From NCBI GenBank assembly GCA_029721435.1, contig CM056584.1, forward strand, positions 9,382,395 through 9,446,394: 64,000 nucleotides of DNA. The letters run 5' to 3'. A model generated the notes under the pieces. That model saw only the letters and a program-made list of their open reading frames with translations, did no database searches and was not told the DNA's origin. Positions 35,897 to 48,649 of the stretch are shown here, one piece after another. The number at the start of each line of letters is the position of its first letter. Position 1 is the stretch's first letter. The translations under genes and the position numbers were made by a program. Source of the stretch: Gymnothorax reevesii. Taxonomy: Eukaryota; Chordata; Actinopteri; Anguilliformes; Muraenidae.

Positions 35897-38800
35897 TGTC
35901 CTCTATGATGGGAGTATGGGATCAGATGGCATTTCAGCTTAACCCTGCTTGTGTAAAATAGAAATTAAGTGATGTTAATGTTTGAATGCTAATGCTAACA
36001 TGCTAATGCTAGCGATCTAATGTGAGTTCTAATATCTGGTCATTTTCATACTGTAAGTGTCCTTTATGATGTTAGTATGAGATCAGATGGCATTTCTCCT
36101 TCACCCTTCTTGTATTATGAGCAAATTGAGTAATGTTAATGTTTCAATGCTAATGCTAACATGCTAATGCTAGCGATCTAATGTGAGTGCTAATAGTTGG
36201 TCATTTTCATACTGTACGTGTCCTCTATGATGTTAATTGGAGATCAGATGGCATTTCAGCTTAACCCTTCTTGTATAATAAAAAAATTGAGTAATGTTAA
36301 TGTTTAAATGCTAATGCTAACATGCTAATGCTAGCGATCTAAAGTGAGTTCTAATATCTGGTCATTTTCATACTATACGTGTCCTCTATAATGTTAATAG
36401 GAGATCAGATGGCATTTCAGCTTAACCCTTCTTGTGTAAAATGAAAATTGAGTGACATTAATGTTTTAATACAAATGCTAACATGCTAATGCTAGCGATC
36501 TAATGTGAGTGCTAATATCTGGTCATTTTCATACTGTAAGTGTTCTCTATGATGTTAGTATGAGATCAGATGGCATTTCTCCTTCACCCTTCTTGTATTA
36601 TAAGCAAATTGAGTAATGTTAATGTTTCAATGCTAATGCTAACATGCTGATGCTAACATGCTAATGCTAGCAATCTAATGTGAGTGCTAATACCTGGTCA
36701 TTTTCATACTGTACATGTCTTCTATGATGGGAGTATGGGATCAGACGGCATTTCAGCTTAACCTTGCTTGTGTAAAATGGAAATTGAGTGACGTTAATGT
36801 TTTAATGCTAATGCTAACATGCTAATGCTAGTGATCTAATGTGAGTGCTAATACCTGGTCATTTTCATACTGTACATGTCCTCTATGATGGGAGTATGAG
36901 ATCAGATGGCTTTTCAGCTTAACCCTGCTTGTGTAAAATGGAAATTGAGTGACGTTAATGTTTGAATGCTAATGCTAACATGCTAATGCTAGCGATCTAA
37001 TGTGAGTTCTAATATCTGGTCATTTTCATACCATACGTGTCCTTTATGATGTTAATAGGAGATCAGATGGCATTTCAGCTTAACCCTGCTTGTGTACAAT
37101 GGAAATTTAGTGACGTTAATGTTTGAATGCTAATGCTAACATGCTAATGCTAGCGATCTAATGTGAGTGCTAATATCTGGTCATTTTCATTCTACACGTG
37201 TCCTCTATGATGTTCATAGGAGATCAGATGGCATTTCAGCTTAACCCTTCTTGTTTAAAATGGAAATTGAGTTATGTTAATGTTTAAATGCTAATGCTAA
37301 CATGCTAATGCTAGCGCTCTAATGTGAATGCTAATATGTGGTCATTTTTATACTGTACGTGTCCTTTATGATGTTAATAGGAGATCAGATGGCATTTCAG
37401 CTTAACCCTGCTTGTGTAAAATGGAAATTTAGTGACGTTAATGTTTGAATGCTAATGCTAACATGCTAATGCTAGCGATCTAATGTGAGTGCTAATATCT
37501 GGTCATTTTCATACGGTAAGTGTCCTCTATGATGTTAGTATGAGATCAGATGGCATTTCTCCTTCACCCTTCTTGTATTATAAGCAAATTGAGTAATGTA
37601 AATGTTTCAATGCTAATGCTAACATGCTGATGCTAACATGCTAATGCTAGCAATCTAATGTGAGTGCTAATACCTGGTCATTTTCATACTGTACATGTCT
37701 TCTATGATGGGAGTATAAGATCAGATGGCATTTCAGCTTAACCCTGCTTGTGTAAAATGGAAATTGAGTGACGTTAATATTTGAATGCTAATGCTAACAT
37801 GCTAATGCTAGCGATCTAATGTGAGTGCTAATACCTGGTCATTTTCATACTGTACATGTCCTCTATGATGGGAGTATGAGATCAGATGGCTTTCCAGCTT
37901 AACCCTGCTTGTGTAAAATGGAAATTTAATGACGTTCATGTTTGAATGCTAATGCTAACATGCTAATGCTAGCGATCTAATGTGAGTGCTATTATCTGGT
38001 CATTTTCATACTATACGTGTCCTCTATGATGTTAATAGGAGATCAGATGGCATTTCAGCTTAACCCTTCTTGTGTAAAATGGAAATTGAGTGATGTTAAT
38101 GTTTAAATGCCAATGCTAACATGCTGATGCTAGCGCTCTAATGTGAGTGCTAATATCTGGTCATTTTCATACTGTACGTGTCCTCTATGATGGGAATATG
38201 GGATCAGATGGCATTTCAGCATAACCCTGTTTGTGTAAAATGGAAATTGAGAGACGTTAATGTTTAAATGCTAAAGCTAACATGCTAATGCTAGCGATCT
38301 AATGTGAGTGCTAATATCTGGTCATTTTCATACTGTACGTGTCCTCTATGATGGGAGTATGGGATCAGATGGCATTTCAGCATAACCCTGTTTGTGTAAA
38401 ATGGAAATTGAGAGACGTTAATGTTTAAATGCTAAAGCTAACATGCTAATGCTAGCGATCTAATGTGGGTGCTAATATCTGGTCATTTTCATACTGTACG
38501 TGTCCTCTATGATGGGAGTATGGGATCAGATGGCATTTCAGCTTAACCCTGCTTGTGTAAAATGGAAATTGAGTGACGTTAATGTTTGAATACTAATGCT
38601 AACATTCTAATGCTAGCCTTCTAATGTGAGTGCTAATATCTGGTCATTTTCATACTGTACGTGTCCTCTATGATGGGAGTATGGGATCAGATGGCATTTC
38701 AGCTTAACCCTGCTTGTGTAAAATAGAAATTAAGTGATGTTAATGTTTGAATGCTAATGCTAACATGCTAATGCTAGCGATCTAATGTGAGTTCTAATAT

Positions 38801-40138
38801 CTGGTCATTTTCATACTGTAAGAGTCCTTTATGATGTTAGTATGAGATCAGATGGCATTTCTCCTTCACCCTTCTTGTATTATGAGCAAATTGAGTAATG
38901 TTAATGTTTCAATGCTAATGCTAACATGCTGATGCTAACATGCTAATGCTAGCGATCTAATTTGAGTGCTAATAGTTGGTCATTTTCATACTGTACGTGT
39001 CCTCTATGATGTTAATTGGAGATCAGATGGCATTTCAGCTTAACCCTTCTTGTATAATAAAAAAATTGAGTAATGTTAATGTTTAAATGCTAATGCTAAC
39101 ATGCTAATGCTAGCGATCTAATGTGAGTTCTAATATCTGGTCATTTTCATACTATACGTGTCCTCTATAATGTTAATAGGAGATCAGATGGCATTTCAGC
39201 TTAACCCTTCTTGTGTAAAATGAAAATTGAGTGACATTAATGTTTTAATACAAATGCTAACATGCTAATGCTAGCGATCTAATGTGAGTGCTAATATCTG
39301 GTCATTTTCATACTGTAAGTGTTCTCTATGATGTTAGTATGAGATCAGATGGCATTTCTCCTTCACCCTTCTTGTATTATAAGCAAATTGAGTAATGTTA
39401 ATGTTTCAATGCTAATGCTAACATGCTGATACTAACATGCTAATGCTAGCAATCTAATGTGAGTGCTAATACCTGGTCATTTTCATACTGTACATGTCTT
39501 CTATGATGGGAGTATGGGATCAGACGGCATTTCAGCTTAACCTTGCTTGTGTAAAATGGAAATTGAGTGACGTTAATGTTTTAATGCTAATGCGAACATG
39601 CTAATGCTAGTGATCTAATGTGAGTGCTAATACCTGGTCATTTTCATACTGTACATGTCCTCTATGATGGGAGTATGAGATCAGATGGCTTTTCAGCTTA
39701 ACCCTGCTTGTGTAAAATGGAAATTGAGTGACGTTAATGTTTGAATGCTAATGCTAACATGCTAATGCTAGCGATCTAATGTGAGTTCTAATATCTGGTC
39801 ATTTTCATACCATACGTGTCCTTTATGATGTTAATAGGAGATCAGGTGGCATTTCAGCTTAACCCTGCTTGTGTACAATGGAAATTTAGTGACGTTAATG
39901 TTTGAATGCTAATGCTAACATGCTAATGCTAGCGATCTAATGTGAGTGCTAATATCTGGTCATTTTCATTCTACACGTGTCCTCTATGATGTTCATAGGA
40001 GATCAGATGGCATTTCAGCTTAACCCTTCTTGTGTAAAATGGAAATTGAGTGACATTAATGTTTTAATACTAATGCTAACATGCTAATAATAGCGATCTC
40101 AAGTGAGTGCTAATATCTGTTCATTTTCATACTGTACG
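35897..40138. repeat. Mosaic block 9, 26 monomers
   Basis: Order H i J K L M N O P Q R D S T U U2 G H I J K L M N O P/A. The part from 36716 is the second copy of 22503-25763. Marks shared are 'gtaatgtaaatg' in R, 'ctttccagc' in S, 'acattctaatgctagcctt' in G and 'gatcaggtggc' in O. It differs by one extra monomer, U2 at 38340, and by a fused P/A at 39978 in place of separate P and A. Confidence 0.87.
39978..40138. repeat. Hybrid P/A monomer
   Basis: The start is class P ('gatgttcataggagatc'). From about 'cttgtgtaaaatgg' onward it is class A ('gacattaatgttttaatac', 'ctaataatagcgatctcaag', 'tatctgttc'). At 25603-25924 and 41791-42112 the same context has a full P followed by a full A. One monomer length has been lost here by a fusion inside the shared 'cagcttaacccttcttgt' stretch. 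Confidence 0.85.
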
Positions 40139-41951
40139 TGTCCTCTATGATGGGAGTATTGGATCAGATGGCATTTCAGCTTAACCCTGCTTGTGTAAAA
40201 TAAAAATTGAGTGATGTTAATGTTTGAATGCTAATGCTAACATGCTGATGCTAGCGATCTAATGTGAGTGCTAATATCTGGTCATTTTCATACTGTAAGT
40301 GTCCTCTATGATGTTAGTATGAGATCAGACGGCATTTCTCCTTCACCCATCTTGTATTATAAGCAAATTGAGTAATGTTAATGTTTCAATGCTAATGCTA
40401 ACATGCTGATGCTAACATGCTAATGCTAGCAATCTAATGTGAGTGCTAATACCTGGTCATTTTCATACTGTACATGTCTTCTATGATGGGAGTATGGGAT
40501 CAGATGGCATTTCAGCTTAACCCTGCTTGTGTAAAATGGAAATTGAGTGATGTTAATGTTTGAATGCTAATGCTAACATGCTAATGCTAGCGATCTAATG
40601 TGAGTTCTAATATCTGGTCATTTTCAAACTGTAAGAGTCCTTTATGATGTTAGCATGAGATCAGATGGCATTTCTCCTTCACCCTTCTTGTATTATGAGC
40701 AAATTGAGTAATGTTAATGTTTCAATGCTAATGCTAACATGCTGATGCTAACATGCTAATGCTAGCGATCTAATGTGAGTGCTAATAGTTGGTCATTTTC
40801 ATACTGTACGTGTCCTCTATGATGTTAATTGGAGATCAGATGGCATTTCAGCTTAACCCTTCTTGTATAATAAAAAAATTGAGTAATGTTAATGTTTAAA
40901 TGCTAATGCTAACATGCTAATGCTAGCGATCTAATGTGAGTTCTAATATCTGGTCATTTTCATACTATACGTGTCCTCTATAATGTTAATAGGAGATCAG
41001 ATGGCATTTCAGCTTAACCCTTCTTGTGTAAAATGAAAATTGAGTGACATTAATGTTTTAATACAAATGCTAACATGCTAATGCTAGCGATCTAATGTGA
41101 GTGCTAATATCTGGTCATTTTCATACTGTAAGTGTTCTCTATGATGTTAGTATGAGATCAGATGGCATTTCTCCTTCACCCTTCTTATATTATAAGCAAA
41201 TTGAGTAATGTTAATGTTTCAATGCTAATGCTAACATGCTGATGCTAACATGCTAATGCTAGCAATCTAATGTGAGTGCTAATACCTGGTCATTTTCATA
41301 CTGTACATGTCTTCTATGATGGGAGTATGGGATCAGACGGCATTTCAGCTTAACCTTGCTTGTGTAAAATGGAAATTGAGTGACGTTAATGTTTTAATGC
41401 TAATGCTAACATGCTAATGCTAGTGATCTAATGTGAGTGCTAATACCTGGTCATTTTCATACTGTACATGTCCTCTATGATGGGAGTATGAGATCAGATG
41501 GCTTTTCAGCTTAACCCTGCTTGTGTAAAATGGAAATTGAGTGACGTTAATGTTTGAATGCTAATGCTAACATGCTAATGCTAGCGATCTAATGTGAGTT
41601 CTAATATCTGGTCATTTTCATACCATACGTGTCCTTTATGATGTTAATAGGAGATCAGGTGGCATTTCAGCTTAACCCTGCTTGTGTACAATGGAAATTT
41701 AGTGACGTTAATGTTTGAATGCTAATGCTAACATGCTAATGCTAGCGATCTAATGTGAGTGCTAATATCTGGTCATTTTCATTCTACACGTGTCCTCTAT
41801 GATGTTCATAGGAGATCAGATGGCATTTCAGCTTAACCCTTCTTGTTTAAAATGGAAATTGAGTTATGTTAATGTTTAAATGCTAATGCTAACATGCTAA
41901 TGCTAGCGCTCTAATGTGAATGCTAATATGTGGTCATTTTTATACTGTACG
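40139..41951. repeat. Mosaic block 10, 11 monomers; period 1813 bp with upstream DNA
   Basis: Order B C D/H I J K L M N O P. The D/H hybrid at 40475 has a D start ('tgtcttct') and an H end ('gagttc', 'gtaagagtcc'). From I at 40636 it repeats the run that starts at I 38823, at a constant distance of 1813 bp through O (39817 and 41630). Both O copies carry 'gatcaggtggc'. Confidence 0.85.
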
Positions 41952-44900
41952 TGTCCTCTATGATGTTAATAGGAGATCAGATGGCATTTCAGCTTAACCC
42001 TTCTTGTGTAAAATGGAAATTGAGTGACATTAATGTTTTAATACTAATGCTAACATGCTAATAATAGCGATCTCAAGGGAGTGCTAATATCTGTTCATTT
42101 TCATACTGTACGTGTCCTCTATGATGGGAGTATTGGATCAGATGGCATTTCAGCTTAACCCTGCTTGTGTAAAATAAAAATTGAGTGATGTTAATGTTTG
42201 AATGCTAATGCTAACATGCTGATGCTAGCGATCTAATGTGAGTGCTAATATCTGGTCATTTTCATACTGTAAGTGTCCTCTATGATGTTAGTATGAGATC
42301 AGACGGCATTTCTCCTTCACCCTTCTTGTATTATAAGCAAATTGAGTAATGTTAATGTTTCAATGCTAATGCTAACATGCTGATGCTAACATGCTAATGC
42401 TAGCAATCTAATGTGAGTGCTAATACCTGGTCATTTTCATACTGTACATGTCTTCTATGATGGGAGTATGGGATCAGATGGCATTTCAGCTTAACCCTGC
42501 TTGTGTAAAATGGAAATTGAGTGACGTTAATATTTGAATGCTAATGCTAACATGCTAATGCTAGCGATCTAATGTGAGTGCTAATATCTGGTCATTTTCA
42601 TGCTGTACGTGTCCTCTATGATGTTAATAGGAGATCAGATGGCATTTCAGCTTAACCCTTCTTGTATAATAAAAAAATTGAGTAATGTTAATGTTTAAAT
42701 GCTAATGCTAACATGCTAATGCTAGCGATCTAATGTGAGTTCTAATATCTGGTCATTTTCATACTGTACGTGTCCTCTATGATGGGAGTATGGGATCAGA
42801 TGGCATTTCAGCTTAACCCTGCTTGTGTAAAATGGAAATTGAGTGACATTAATGTTTTAATACTAATGCTAGCATGGTAATGCTAGCGATCTAATGTGGG
42901 TGCTAATATCTGGTCATTTTCATACTGTACGTGTCCTCTATGATGGGAGTATGGGATCAGATGGCATTTCAGCTTAACCCTGCTTGTGTAAAATGGAAAT
43001 TGAGTGACGTTAATGTTTGAATACTAATGCTAACATGCTAATGCTAGCAATCTAATGTGAGTGCTAATATCTGGTCATTTTCATACTGTACGTGTCCTCT
43101 ATGATGGGAGTATGGGATCAGATGGCATTTCAGCTTAACCCTGCTTGTGTAAAATAGAAATTAAGTGATGTTAATGTTTGAATGCTAATGCTAACATGCT
43201 AATGCTAGCGATCTAATGTGAGTTCTAATATCTGGTCATTTTCATACTGTAAGTGTCCTTTATGATGTTAGTATGAGATCAGATGGCATTTCTCCTTCAC
43301 CCTTCTTGTATTATGAGCAAATTGAGTAATGTTAATGTTTCAATGCTAATGCTAACATGCTGATGCTAACATGCTAATGCTAGCGATCTAATGTGAGTGC
43401 TAATAGTTGGTCATTTTCATACTGTACGTGTCCTCTATGATGTTAATTGGAGATCAGATGGCATTTCAGCTTAACCCTTCTTGTATAATAAAAAAATTGA
43501 GTAATGTTAATGTTTAAATGCTAATGCTAACATGCTAATGCTAGCGATCTAATGTGAGTTCTAATATCTGGTCATTTTCATACTATACGTGTCCTCTATA
43601 ATGTTAATAGGAGATCAGATGGCATTTCAGCTTAACCCTTCTTGTGTAAAATGAAAATTGAGTGACATTAATGTTTTAATACAAATGCTAACATGCTAAT
43701 GCTAGCGATCTAATGCGAGTGCTAATATCTGGTCATTTTCATACTGTAAGTGTTCTCTATGATGTTAGTATGAGATCAGATGGCATTTCTCCTTCACCCT
43801 TCTTGTATTATAAGCAAATTGAGTAATGTTAATGTTTCAATGCTAATGCTAACATGCTGATGCTAACATGCTAATGCTAGCAATCTAATGTGAGTGCTAA
43901 TACCTGGTCATTTTCATACTGTACATGTCTTCTATGATGGGAGTATGGGATCAGACGGCATTTCAGCTTAACCTTGCTTGTGTAAAATGGAAATTGAGTG
44001 ACGATAATGTTTTAATGCTAATGCTAACATGCTAATGCTAGTGATCTAATGTGAGTGCTAATACCTGGTCATTTTCATACTGTACATGTCCTCTATGATG
44101 GGAGTATGAGATCAGATGGCTTTTCAGCTTAACCCTGATTGTGTAAAATGGAAATTGAGTGACGTTAATGTTTGAATGCAAATGCTAACATGCTAATGCT
44201 AGCGATCTAATGTGAGTTCTAATATCTGGTCATTTTCATACCATACGTGTCCTTTATGATGTTAATAGGAGATCAGATGGCATTTCAGCTTAACCCTGCT
44301 TGTGTACAATGGAAATTTAGTGACGTTAATGTTTGAATGCTAATGCTAACATGCTAATGCTAGCGATCTAATGTGAGTGCTAATATCTGGTCATTTTCAT
44401 TCTACACGTGTCCTCTATGATGTTCATAGGAGATCAGATGGCATTTCAGCTTAACCCTTCTTGTTTAAAATGGAAATTGAGTTATGTTAATGTTTAAATG
44501 CTAATGCTAACATGCTAATGCTAGCGCTCTAATGTGAATGCTAATATGTGGTCATTTTTATACTGTACGTGTCCTCTATGATGTTAATGGGAGATCAGAT
44601 GGCATTTCAGCTTAACCCTGCTTGTGTAAAATGGAAATTTAGTGACGTTAATGTTTGAATGCTAATGCTAACATGCTAATGCTAGCGATCTAATGTGAGT
44701 GCTAATATCTGGTCATTTTCATACTGTAAGTGTCCTCTATGATGTTAGTATGAGATCAGATGGCATTTCTCCTTCACCCTTCTTGTATTATAAGCAAATT
44801 GAGTAATGTTAATGTTTCAATGCTAATGCTAACATGCTGATGCTAACATGCTAATGCTAGCAATCTAATGTGAGTGCTAATACCTGGTCATTTTCATACT

Positions 44901-45871
44901 GTACATGTCTTCTATGATGGGAGTATGGGATCAGATGGCATTTCAGCTTAACCCTGCTTGTGTAAAATGGAAATTGAGTGACGTTAATATTTGAATGCTA
45001 ATGCTAACATGCTAATGCTAGCGATCTAATGTGAGTGCTAATACCTGGTCATTTTCATACTGTACATGTCCTCTATGATGGGAGTATGAGATCAGATGGC
45101 TTTTCAGCTTAACCCTGCTTGTGTAAAATGGAAATTTAATGACGTTCATGTTTGAATGCTAATGCTAACATGCTAATGCTAGCGATCTAATGTGATTGCT
45201 ATTATCTGGTCATTTTCATACTATACGTGTCCTCTATGATGTTAATAGGAGATCAGATGGCATTTCAGCTTAACCCTTCTTGTGTAAAATGGAAATTGAG
45301 TGATGTTAATGTTTAAATGCTAATGCTAACATGCTGATGCTAGCGCTCTAATGTGAGTGCTAATATCTGGTCATTTTCATACTGTACGTGTCCTCTATGA
45401 TGGGAATATGGGATCAGATGGCATTTCAGCATAACCCTGTTTGTGTAAAATGGAAATTGAGAGACGTTAATGTTTAAATGCTAAAGCTAACATGCTAATG
45501 CTAGCGATCTAATGTGAGTGCTAATATCTGGTCATTTTCATACTGTACGTGTCCTCTATGATGGGAGTATGGGATCAGATGGCATTTCAGCATAACCCTG
45601 TTTGTGTAAAATGGAAATTAGGAGACGTTAATGTTTAAATGCTAAAGCTAACATGCTAATGCTAGCGATCTAATGTGGGTGCTAATATCTGGTCATTTTC
45701 ATACTGTACGTGTCCTCTATGATGGGAGTATGGGATCAGATGGCATTTCAGCTTAACCCTGCTTGTGTAAAATGGAAATTGAGTGACGTTAATGTTTGAA
45801 TACTAATGCTAACATGCTAATGCTAGCAATCTAATGTGAGTGCTAATATCTGGTCATTTTCATACTGTACG
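41952..45871. repeat. Mosaic block 11, 24 monomers
   Basis: Order A B C D E F G H I J K L M N O P Q R D S T U U2 G. It is the second copy of 25764-29683, at offset 16188 bp. Local changes not seen in copy 1 include 'gatctcaaggga' in A, 'gcatggtaatg' in F (42771), 'taatgcgagtg' in K (43590), 'ccctgattgtg' in N (44087) and 'ttaggagacg' in U2 (45550). Confidence 0.87.
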
Positions 45872-48649
45872 TGTCCTCTATGATGGGAGTATGGGATCAG
45901 ATGGCATTTCAGCTTAACCCTGCTTGTGTAAAATAGAAATTAAGTGATGTTTATGTTTGAATGCTAATGCTAACATGCTAATGCTAACGATCTAATGTGA
46001 GTTCTAATATCTGGTCATTTTCATACTGTAAGTGTCTTTTATGATGTTAGTATGAGATCAGATGGCATTTCTCCTTCACCCTTCTTGTATTATGAGCAAA
46101 TTGAGTAATGTTAATGTTTCAATGCTAATGCTAACATGCTGATGCTAACATGCTAATGCTAGCGATCTAATGTGAGTGCTAATAGTTGGTCATTTTCATA
46201 CTGTACGTGTCCTCTATGATGTTAATTGGAGATCAGATGGCATTTCAGCTTAACCCTTCTTGTATAATAAAAAATTGAGTAATGTTAATGTTTAAATGCT
46301 AATGCTAACATGCTAATGCTAGCGATCTAATGTGAGTTCTAATATCTGGTCATTTTCATACTATACGTGTCCTCTATAATGTTAATAGGAGATCAGATGG
46401 CATTTCAGCTTAACCCTTCTTGTGTAAAATGAAAATTGAGTGACATTAATGTTTTAATACAAATGCTAACATGCTAATGCTAGCGATCTAATGTGAGTGC
46501 TAATATCTGGTCATTTTCATACTGTAAGTGTTCTCTATGATGTTAGTATGAGATCAGATGGCATTTCTCCTTCACCCTTCTTGTATTATAAGCAAATTGA
46601 GTAATGTTAATGTTTCAATGCTAATGCTAACATGCTGATGCTAACATGCTAATGCTAGCAATCTAATGTGAGTGCTAATACCTGGTCATTTTCATACTGT
46701 ACATGTCTTCTATGATGGGAGTATGAGATCAGATGGCTTTTCAGCTTAACCCTGCTTGTGTAAAATGGAAATTGAGTGACGTTAATGTTTGAATGCTAAT
46801 GCTAACATGCTAATGCTAGTGATCTAATGTGAGTGCTAATACCTGGTCATTTTCATACTGTACATGTCCTCTATGATGGGAGTATGAGATCAGATGGCTT
46901 TTCAGCTTAACCCTGCTTGTGTAAAATGGAAATTGAGTGACGTTAATGTTTGAATGCTAATGCTAACATGCTAATGCTAGCGATCTAATGTGAGTGCTAA
47001 TATCTGGTCATTTTCATACCATACGTGTCCTTTATGATGTTAATAGGAGATCAGATGGCATTTCAGCTTAACCCTGCTTGTGTACAATGGAAATTTAGTG
47101 ACGTTAATGTTTGAATGCTAATGCTAACATGCTAATGCTAGCGGTCTAATGTGAGTGCTAATATCTGGTCATTTTCATTCTACACGTGTCCTCTATGATG
47201 TTCATAGGAGATCAGATGGCATTTCAGCTTAACCCTTCTTGTTTAAAATGGAAATTGAGTTATGTTAATGTTTAAATGCTAATGCTAACATGCTAATGCT
47301 AGCGCTCTAATGTGAATGCTAATATGTGGTCATTTTTATACTGTACGTGTCCTCTATGATGTTAATAGGAGATCAGATGGCATTTCAGCTTAACCCTGCT
47401 TGTGTAAAATGGAAATTTAGTGACGTTAATGTTTGAATGCTAATGCTAACATGCTAATGCTAGCGATCTAATGTGAGTGCTAATATCAGGTCATTTTCAT
47501 ACTGTAAGTGTCCTCTATGATGTTAGTATGAGATCAGATGGCATTTCTCCTTCACCCTTCTTGTATTATAAGCAAATTGAGTAATGTTAATGTTTCAATG
47601 CTAATGCTAACATGCTGATGCTAACATGCTAATGCTAGCAATCTAATGTGAGTGCTAATACCTGGTCATTTTCATACTGTACATGTCTTCTATGATGGGA
47701 GTATGGGATCAGATGGCATTTCAGCATAACCCTGTTTGTGTAAAATGGAAATTGAGAGACGTTAATGTTTAAATGCTAAAGCTAACATGCTAATGCTAGC
47801 GATCTAATGTGGGTGCTAATATCTGGTCATTTTCATACTGTACATGTCCTCTATGATGGGAGTATGAGATCAGATGGCTTTTCAGCTTAACCCTGCTTGT
47901 GTAAAATGGAAATTTAATGACGTTCATGTTTGAATGCTAATGCTAACATGCTAATGCTAGCGATCTAATGTGATTGCTATTATCTGGTCATTTTCATACT
48001 ATACGTGTCCTCTATGATGTTAATAGGAGATCAGATGGCATTTCAGCTTAACCCTTCTTGTGTAAAATGGAAATTGAGTGATGTTAATGTTTAAATGCTA
48101 ATGCTAACATGCTGATGCTAGCGCTCTAATGTGAGTGCTAATATCTGGTCATTTTCATACTGTACGTGTCCTCTATGATGGGAATATGGGATCAGATGGC
48201 ATTTCAGCATAACCCTGTTTGTGTAAAATGGAAATTGAGAGACGTTAATGTTTAAATGCTAAAGCTAACATGCTAATGCTAGCGATCTAATGTGAGTGCT
48301 AATATCTGGTCATTTTCATACTGTACGTGTCCTCTATGATGGGAGTATGGGATCAGATGGCATTTCAGCATAACCCTGTTTGTGTAAAATGGAAATTGAG
48401 AGACGTTAATGTTTAAATGCTAAAGCTAACATGCTAATGCTAGCGATCTAATGTGGGTGCTAATATCTGGTCATTTTCATACTGTACGTGTCCTCTATGA
48501 TGGGAGTATGGGATCAGATGGCATTTCAGCTTAACCCTGCTTGTGTAAAATGGAAATTGAGTGACGTTAATGTTTGAATACTAATGCTAACATGCTAATG
48601 CTAGCAATCTAATGTGAGTGCTAATATCTGGTCATTTTCATACTGTACG
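45872..48649. repeat. 2778-bp 17-monomer unit, copy 2
   Basis: Order H I J K L N' N O P Q R U2' S T U U2 G, identical in order and length to 33119-35896 (offset 12753 bp). Small differences include 'gctaacgatc' in H and 'tgtcttttatg' at the start of I (46033). It is followed directly by a further partial copy at 48650. Confidence 0.88.
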
